Below are positions 4,108-8,773 of a DNA stretch of 8,773 nt, in pieces; the stretch's first letter is position 1; the number at the start of each line of letters is the position of its first letter. The notes below the pieces were generated by a model, which was given only the letters and a program-made list of their open reading frames with translations, was not told the DNA's origin and did no database searches. Source of the stretch: Fibrobacter succinogenes (GTDB lineage: Bacteria > Fibrobacterota > Fibrobacteria > Fibrobacterales > CADBQJ01); the NCBI GenBank assembly GCA_902796785.1, contig CADBQJ010000108.1:1-8773 (forward strand). The letters are read 5' to 3'. Both the position numbers and the translations under genes were made by a program.

Positions 4108-6825
4108 TTAGAGGTAGTTCAGGAGGGTGCAGGCGAGCGTGCTGTTCTTGCGCGCGCCGAGCAGGCGGTACTGGTGGAGGATCACCTTGCCCTTGCCCAC
4201 GGCGTATTCCACCACGTCGTCCCACGAGCGGAGCTCGCCGTTCTCGGTGACGGAGGCGCAGCCGGCCAGGACCTCTCCCGCCGAGGTGGACTCGTAGGAG
4301 TAGATCGGCAGCACGTCGCCGAAGGCGATGTCGCCCACGCGGCGGTCGCCGAAGTCGGCGAAGAGGCGGTTCTTGCCCCAGTAGTGCCAGGCGGAGGTCT
4401 TGGCGCCGGTGGAGACGGCCAGCTTGAGCTGTTCGGGGACGATTCCGAGCGTGTTGACCGCCCCCAGCTGGTGCGGCATCAGCGCGGAGAGGACCAGCGT
4501 GCGGCCCTTGCGGACGGCGTCGACCACCTTGGCGCGGAAGGCGTCGTCCCAGAGCGCGGGCTTGGAGGCGATCAGCGTCGCCTTGCCCGAGAGGGCCTGG
4601 AGGCGCGCCGCGTCGTCCATCTCGTCGAGGAAGGCCAGCTTGAGGTCCTGCGGCTTGACCGGCGGCAGGGCGACCAGCTCCTTGGTGGTCTGGTAGACGA
4701 GGGCGTTGCGCTCGCCGTAGAGGTTGAAGCGCAGGCTGTAGGCGCCGGGCTTGGCGGGCGCCTTCATCGAGGGCATCTCCACGGGGCAGAGCAGCCCCTT
4801 GGGCTCCAGGCGGACGCTCGTGGAGCGCAGCTTCTTGCCCTTGGCGTCGAGCAGCTCCACTTCGAGCCGCGCGTCGTTCATGCGGGTGCCGTTCATCAGG
4901 CTGACGTGGGCCGTGATGGGGGCGCCGGCGGCCAGCAGGCGGTCGATGCCGGTGACCAGCAGGCGCGAGGGGGCGTTGAACTTGCGGAGCTTCTCGACGT
5001 CGACCTTCAGGCGGCGGAACTCGTCGACCACGCCGTTGAAGAGGGTGTTGGTGTCGGCCCAGCAGTCGAGGAAGTAGCCGTTGACCTGGCGGCTCGACAT
5101 CATCGTGTCGACCCGTTCGCGCGAGGCGCGCAGGCTGACGCGGTTGACGTTTTCGCGGAAGTCGTCGGCGCCCGACCAGACGCTCTTCTGCAGCTTGCCC
5201 GAGAGGAACTTGTCGAGCTCCTTCGAGAGCGCGGCCAGCTTGCGGCCGTTTTCGAGCGTCTTGGCCTTGCCGTAGCGCGAGAGCACGTCGGCGAGGTCGG
5301 GGAGCATGGTGTGGAAGGAGAGGTTGACCAGCACGCGCCCGCCGTTGTTCTCCCGCTGCATCTCGCCGTAGACGTCGCGGAAGAAGTGGGAGGCGGCCAG
5401 GGTGGGGTCGTCCACCGCGCTGGGGTCGGAGCCCTCCTCCCAGTAGGTGGAGAAGAACCCGGCCAGGTCGCGCGAGAAGTTCATCGTGGGGTTCACGCGG
5501 TGGCTGTTGAAGGCGGCGTTCTTCTCCTCGGTCACGCCCAGCACCTTGCCGGCGTCCTGCGAGAAGTTGTCCTCGTTGTCGAGGTAGACGCTGTTGAGGT
5601 TGGAGAGCGCCGGGTGGGCGTCGTCGTACTTGGTCAGCGCGGAGAGGAGCTTGGTGCCGTTGTTGAGGACCAGCGAGCCGTTTTCGGCGCCGATCACCCA
5701 GGCGGCGAGCGAGGGATGGTTGCGCTGCCGCGGCACCAGCGCGGCGATGAGGTCGTTGGTCACCTGGAGGCCGACGGCGGAGTTCTTCATGTTGTGGACC
5801 GGCAGCTCCTGCCAGACCCACAGCCCCAGCTCGTCGCAGAGGTCGAGCACCGAGTCGTCCAGCGGCGCGCCGCCGGAGCGGATGACGTTGAAGCCGGCCT
5901 TCTGGATGTTCTTCAGGTCCTCGCGCACCTCGTCGACGCCGGCGAAGCCGCCGGTGACCGGGTGGCTCTGGTTGTAGACGATCCCCTGGATGCGGGTGGG
6001 GACGTCGTTGAAGTAGTACTCGCCGCGGACGATGTCGAACTTGCGGAAGCCGAAGCGGGTGGAGACGGCGAAGGCGCGGTCGAGCAGCACCTCGAGCTTG
6101 TAGAGCCGCGGGTTCTCGGGGCTCCAGGACTGCGGGTCCTTCACCTGGAGCGTGACCGTCAGGGAGATGTTCTCCTTGTCGAGGGTCACTTCCTTGACGA
6201 AGTGCGAGGTGCTCCTGTCGGGCCGGGTGAGCGCGAAGAGCAGCTTGGCCTTGTAGTTGCGCGGGTTGGAGAACTGGAGCGTGGCGCGCACCTGGCCGTT
6301 GTCCAGGTCGGGGGTGACGCTCAGCCCCATCAGGCAGGCCTTGCCGCCCTCGATCAGCTCGACGCCGCCCCAGAGGCCGCCGAAGGGGCGCTGCTGGAAG
6401 GGGAGGCCGACGGGGAGCTCGTTGACCGGGACGCCGTTGATGCGGTTGGCCGATTCGGAGGCCACGCGGACGCAGAGCTCGTTCTCGCCGTTCTGCACCA
6501 GCTTGCTCACGTCGAAGACGAAGGGGTGGTGCCCGCCCATGTTCTCGTTCACCAGGCGGCCGTTCAGCCAGACGGTGGTGTGGAAGAAGCTCCGCTCGAA
6601 GCGGAGGAAGACGCGCTTGGCCGGGACGTCGGTCGTCAGGCTGAAACGGCGGTAGTAGAAGCAGATCGAGCCGGAGTACTTGCCGAACGCCTGCTCCCAG
6701 GTGTGGGGGACGGTCGCTTTCTGGGTGTTTTCGGGCTTGTTGGCGTACCAGCGCTGCTCGATGCCGCAGTTGGAGGTGTCGAAAACGACGTCCCATTCGC
6801 CGTTCAGGTCGAGAATAGAGCTCAT
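4108..6825 (-). CDS. Glycoside hydrolase family 2-like protein, probably missing its nucleophile
   Basis: The start at 6825 gives 905 residues and has a ribosome binding site; the upstream extension does not look like protein. There is no signal peptide, so it is cytoplasmic. Residues 1-160 form a GH2 sugar-binding domain (LNGEWDV, VPHTWEQAFG, TTVWLNGRLV, FGGLWGGVELIEG). An Ig-like domain spans about 165-265. A TIM barrel runs from about 270 (GFNVIRSGGAPLDDSVLDLCDELG, then LWVWQELPVH) to about 592 (GYFLDCWAD). The family's W-x-x-G-N-E acid/base motif reads WVIGAE (376-381): Glu381 is kept but the Asn is Ala. Where the nucleophile Glu is expected (strand 7, about 497-512) I read VLVNLSFHTMLPDL, with no Glu. 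The C-terminal 180 residues (from about 724) look like a Rossmann/amidotransferase-type fold, as in beta-galactosidase accessory domains. It could be an inactive carbohydrate-binding relative or use altered chemistry. GH2 membership is solid; the substrate cannot be told. Confidence 0.8.
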   Translation of the reverse strand: MSSILDLNGEWDVVFDTSNCGIEQRWYANKPENTQKATVPHTWEQAFGKYSGSICFYYRRFSLTTDVPAKRVFLRFERSFFHTTVWLNGRLVNENMGGHHPFVFDVSKLVQNGENELCVRVASESANRINGVPVNELPVGLPFQQRPFGGLWGGVELIEGGKACLMGLSVTPDLDNGQVRATLQFSNPRNYKAKLLFALTRPDRSTSHFVKEVTLDKENISLTVTLQVKDPQSWSPENPRLYKLEVLLDRAFAVSTRFGFRKFDIVRGEYYFNDVPTRIQGIVYNQSHPVTGGFAGVDEVREDLKNIQKAGFNVIRSGGAPLDDSVLDLCDELGLWVWQELPVHNMKNSAVGLQVTNDLIAALVPRQRNHPSLAAWVIGAENGSLVLNNGTKLLSALTKYDDAHPALSNLNSVYLDNEDNFSQDAGKVLGVTEEKNAAFNSHRVNPTMNFSRDLAGFFSTYWEEGSDPSAVDDPTLAASHFFRDVYGEMQRENNGGRVLVNLSFHTMLPDLADVLSRYGKAKTLENGRKLAALSKELDKFLSGKLQKSVWSGADDFRENVNRVSLRASRERVDTMMSSRQVNGYFLDCWADTNTLFNGVVDEFRRLKVDVEKLRKFNAPSRLLVTGIDRLLAAGAPITAHVSLMNGTRMNDARLEVELLDAKGKKLRSTSVRLEPKGLLCPVEMPSMKAPAKPGAYSLRFNLYGERNALVYQTTKELVALPPVKPQDLKLAFLDEMDDAARLQALSGKATLIASKPALWDDAFRAKVVDAVRKGRTLVLSALMPHQLGAVNTLGIVPEQLKLAVSTGAKTSAWHYWGKNRLFADFGDRRVGDIAFGDVLPIYSYESTSAGEVLAGCASVTENGELRSWDDVVEYAVGKGKVILHQYRLLGARKNSTLACTLLNYL

Positions 6826-6830
6826 GCGCG

Positions 6831-6836
6831 ACTCCC
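6831..6836 (-). promoter_or_regulatory. Ribosome binding site that sets the GH2 start
   Basis: On the - strand GGGAGT stands five bases ahead of ATG 6825. The frame stays open back to ATG 6990, but that extension would overlap the trxB start on the other strand and encodes low-complexity sequence unlike a GH2 N-terminus. Residues after 6825 (SSILDLNGEWDVVF) are the normal family beginning. Confidence 0.75.
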
Positions 6837-6890
6837 GGTGGAATGATTGGGTAAAAATAGGAAAAAGGAGGGGCGGGCGGCTCGTTCCGT

Positions 6891-6911
6891 TGTTAGATTG
6901 AAAGCTTTCAA
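6891..6911 (+). promoter_or_regulatory. trxB upstream region with perfect 14-bp palindrome
   Basis: TTGAAAGCTTTCAA (6898-6911) is a perfect palindrome ending 20 bases before the trxB start codon. It overlaps TGTTAGATT (6891-6899), which could be an extended -10 element (TGn plus TAGATT, 4 of 6 matches). That would put the transcription start inside the palindrome. This is a classic place for a repressor operator, but the binding protein is unknown and no -35 is obvious. Confidence 0.4.
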
Positions 6912-6931
6912 ACGCCTCGAAAGGAGCAGCC

Positions 6932-7885
6932 ATGGCCGAGGAAAAAGTCGAGAACGTCGTCATCGTGGGCTCCGGCCCCGCGGGCCACACCGCCGCGATC
7001 TACTGCGCGCGCGCCATGCTGGAGCCGCTGATGTTCGAAGGGTTCATGGCCGGCGGGATCGCCGCGGGCGGCCAGCTGACCACCACGACCGAAATCGAGA
7101 ACTTCCCCGGCTTCCCCGAGGGGATCGGCGGGATCGACCTGATGGCCCGCATGCGCGAGCAGGCCGAGCGCTGCGGCGCCCGCCTGGTGACCGAAACCGT
7201 GGTCTCGGTCGACCTGTCGCAACGCCCCTTCGTCGTCACCTCCGAATCGGGCGAAACGGTCAGGACCCGCGCGCTGATCGTGGCCACGGGCGCCATCGCC
7301 CGCCGCCTGGGCGTGGAAAACGAGGAACAATTCTGGCAGCGGGGCATCTCGGCCTGCGCGGTCTGCGACGGGGCGCTCCCGATCTTCCGGGACAAGCGGC
7401 TCGTGGTCGTGGGCGGCGGCGACTCCGCCATCGAAGAGGCGCTCTACCTCACCAAGTTCGGCTCCGAAGTGCTGCTGGTCCACCGCCGCGACGCCTTCCG
7501 GGCCTCCGGCGCCATGCAGAAGAAGCTGCGCGACAACCCCAAGGTCAAGCCCGTGATGAACAGCACGGTCGTCCGCGCCGAGGGGGACAGGTTCCTGGAA
7601 CGGGTCGTCCTGAAGGACGTCCAGACCGGCGCCGAGAGCGCCGTGGAGGCCGCGGGGCTCTTCTACGGCATCGGCCACAAGCCCAACACCGACTTCCTCG
7701 CCGGGCAGCTGGAGCTGAACGAGGCCGGCTACGTCATCACCAAGCCCGGGACGGGCGTCACCAGCGTGGCGGGCGTCTTCGCCGCGGGCGACGTGCAGGA
7801 CCCGAAGTACCGCCAGGCGATCGTCGCCGCGGGATCGGGCGCCAAGGCCGCGCTCGACGCCGAGCGCTACCTCTCCGGCTCCTAG
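6932..7885 (+). CDS. trxB: Thioredoxin reductase (NADPH)
   Basis: A cytoplasmic FAD enzyme of 317 residues, the usual length for the low-molecular-weight bacterial type. It passes electrons from NADPH through FAD and a Cys pair to thioredoxin. Visible motifs are the FAD-binding GSGPAG (13-18), [17 protein letters not shown] (46-62), the redox-active CAVC in [11 protein letters not shown] (142-145), and the NADP-binding GGGDSA (161-166). HRRDAFRAS (184-192) has the arginines expected for NADPH rather than NADH. The C-terminal FAD contact is FAAGDVQD...[15 protein letters not shown] (283-307). All key residues are present, so it should be active. AAAGGAG-type sequence at 6920-6926, five bases ahead of ATG 6932, sets the start. 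It is divergent from the GH2 gene (106-bp gap) and convergent with the DUF5683-type gene with 6 bp between stops and no terminator hairpin. No thioredoxin gene is in the window. Confidence 0.96.
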   Translation: MAEEKVENVVIVGSGPAGHTAAIYCARAMLEPLMFEGFMAGGIAAGGQLTTTTEIENFPGFPEGIGGIDLMARMREQAERCGARLVTETVVSVDLSQRPFVVTSESGETVRTRALIVATGAIARRLGVENEEQFWQRGISACAVCDGALPIFRDKRLVVVGGGDSAIEEALYLTKFGSEVLLVHRRDAFRASGAMQKKLRDNPKVKPVMNSTVVRAEGDRFLERVVLKDVQTGAESAVEAAGLFYGIGHKPNTDFLAGQLELNEAGYVITKPGTGVTSVAGVFAAGDVQDPKYRQAIVAAGSGAKAALDAERYLSGS

Positions 7886-7891
7886 GGCCGG

Positions 7892-8773
7892 TCAGAAGTC
7901 GAGGGCGAGCTTCATCCCGAACGATTCGCCGAGCGGGTCGAGTTCGGGGGCGAAGGCCAGGTGGTCGGGGCTGTCGAAGTCGTGCAGCAGCGCGTCGACC
8001 ACGGCGTCGCCGATGGAGTAGAGGTAGAAGAGAATCGGCCCCCAGACGTACTGGTTGCGCTTCTTCCGGAAGAAGGAGAGCCGCTCCTCGAGGTCGGAGA
8101 CCTCGTCGGAGGACTCGGCCCGCGCCACGCGCAGCCGCTGGCGGTACCAGTTGACGCACTTCTGCCGTTCGTCGAACGAGACGGCGGAGCCGATGAAGGC
8201 CATGTAGAGCAGGCCGGCCTTGCCCCATTCGCCGTTGCGGATCTGGCCCGAGCCGGGAACCAGCGCCGACCAGACCACCGTGGCCGCGATGGACTTCCTG
8301 TCGTCGGCGCGCCCCTTGGCGTGGCGGAGGATCCCGAAGACGTCCATCAGGCCGTAGAGCTGGAGCCCCGCCATCCAGGCGATCTGGCTGTTGCGCAGCC
8401 CGCGTTCCTCCACGATGGCGTCGTTGGCCTGGCGGTAGAGCCGCAGCTCCCCGCGCAGGGAGTCCTTCCAGATCTCGGTTTCGGGCGAGTCGACGCCGCC
8501 CGCCGAGATGCTGTCGGCGAGGTCCTCGATGCGGCCGCGCGAGCTCCGGGCGATCTTGCGGTGCTTGTCGCACCGGACGTCGTTGTTGACGAAGATCTCG
8601 GTGGCCAGGTAGAGCTGGAGGGCGGTGAGGAAGCCGCCGCGGACGTACCGCTTGGTGGCGTAGTGGCCGCCGCCGGGGGTGAAGGCCGCCAGCGGGAGCG
8701 CGAGGAAGGGGGAGACCTCCGGCTCGGGGACGTCCCATTCGTGGACGGGGAGCGTGTCGATGGCCTCGATGCC
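7892..8773 (-). CDS. Tandem DUF5683-type membrane protein, N-terminus outside window
   Basis: The frame is open to the right window edge, giving 293 residues without the true start; GTG 8413 is an internal valine, not the start. Residues 168-267 match the DUF5683 pattern: SALVPGSGQIRNGEWGKAGLLY (169-190), a charged, probably coiled linker (201-240), then YVWGPILFYLYSIGDAVVDALLHDFD (242-267). The C-terminus is a strand-like GMKLALDF. Residues 22-150 repeat the layout in a more divergent form: FTPGGGHYATKRYVRGGFLTALQLY (31-55), a charged linker (63-127), then RNSQIAWMAGLQLYGLMDVFGIL (127-149). So the protein appears to hold two copies of the module, each with two likely membrane helices. The function of DUF5683 is unknown and nothing here reveals it. 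Its stop lies 6 bp from the trxB stop, and no terminator is visible between them. Confidence 0.65.
   Translation of the reverse strand, partial: GIEAIDTLPVHEWDVPEPEVSPFLALPLAAFTPGGGHYATKRYVRGGFLTALQLYLATEIFVNNDVRCDKHRKIARSSRGRIEDLADSISAGGVDSPETEIWKDSLRGELRLYRQANDAIVEERGLRNSQIAWMAGLQLYGLMDVFGILRHAKGRADDRKSIAATVVWSALVPGSGQIRNGEWGKAGLLYMAFIGSAVSFDERQKCVNWYRQRLRVARAESSDEVSDLEERLSFFRKKRNQYVWGPILFYLYSIGDAVVDALLHDFDSPDHLAFAPELDPLGESFGMKLALDF

Noticed and set aside
4102..6846. Very long open frame on the + strand opposite the GH2 gene (over 900 codons)
   Set aside because: Its product is low-complexity (Val, Gly, Glu, Arg, His rich) and shows no domain. It is the usual stop-free shadow of a GC-rich gene on the other strand.
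6826..6990. N-terminal extension of the GH2 protein to 6990
   Set aside because: It would overlap the trxB start, adds 55 unrecognisable residues, and is made unnecessary by the ribosome binding site before 6825.
7886..7891. Terminator between trxB and the DUF5683-type gene
   Set aside because: Only six bases separate the stops and no T-run-backed hairpin is visible around them.
7758..8738. Longer - strand frame overlapping the DUF5683-type gene and the end of trxB
   Set aside because: It is Arg/Pro rich without motifs. The neighbouring frame has two copies of a recognisable membrane module and runs to the window edge.

Overview
The window is GC-rich (about two thirds G+C by eye) and densely coding. 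It holds six protein genes, two of them cut by the window edges, and very short gaps. Signal peptides, two outer-membrane beta-barrel-type proteins and a polysaccharide-export protein indicate a diderm (Gram-negative) bacterium. A DUF5683-type membrane protein, a family I associate mainly with the Fibrobacterota/Bacteroidota (FCB) group, hints at a high-GC member of that group. No rRNA or other marker is present, so this placement is only an inference.

Layout. Bases 1-405 (+) are the 3' part of an EpmA/GenX-type EF-P lysyl ligase gene. Bases 552-1100 (+) encode a small exported 182-residue beta-barrel protein. Bases 1247-2764 (-) encode a Wzi-family outer-membrane protein, divergent from an SLBB-domain polysaccharide-export protein at 2821-4017 (+), only 56 bp away. 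This pair looks like the outer-membrane end of a capsule or exopolysaccharide export route. A strong intrinsic terminator at 4062-4087 separates it from a large cytoplasmic glycoside hydrolase family 2 (GH2) protein at 4108-6825 (-), whose catalytic nucleophile appears to be missing. Thioredoxin reductase follows divergently at 6932-7885 (+), with a perfect 14-bp palindrome just upstream. A tandemly duplicated DUF5683-type membrane protein at 7892-8773 (-) runs off the right edge and meets trxB tail to tail with a 6-bp gap.

The most unusual part is the non-coding DNA at 398-500 and 1100-1261. Both gaps carry the same module: an array of heptamers (GGGATTA/GGGATCA), a small hairpin (AGYGGA-ATAA-TCCGCT), an A-rich stretch, a GNRA-looped intrinsic terminator and the tail GCGCCGAAGG. 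The two copies are about 90% identical. A third heptamer array in inverted orientation lies on the other side of the second terminator. Each array reads GGG-first on the coding strand of the gene it follows, and each gene's stop codon lies in or at the edge of its array. The second array has six G3 tracts with 4-nt spacers, enough for a G-quadruplex. This looks like a dispersed 3'-end repeat/terminator element that has invaded or shaped the ends of three neighbouring genes.

Apart from the Wzi/SLBB pair, the genes do not form one pathway. They are separate housekeeping and envelope functions.
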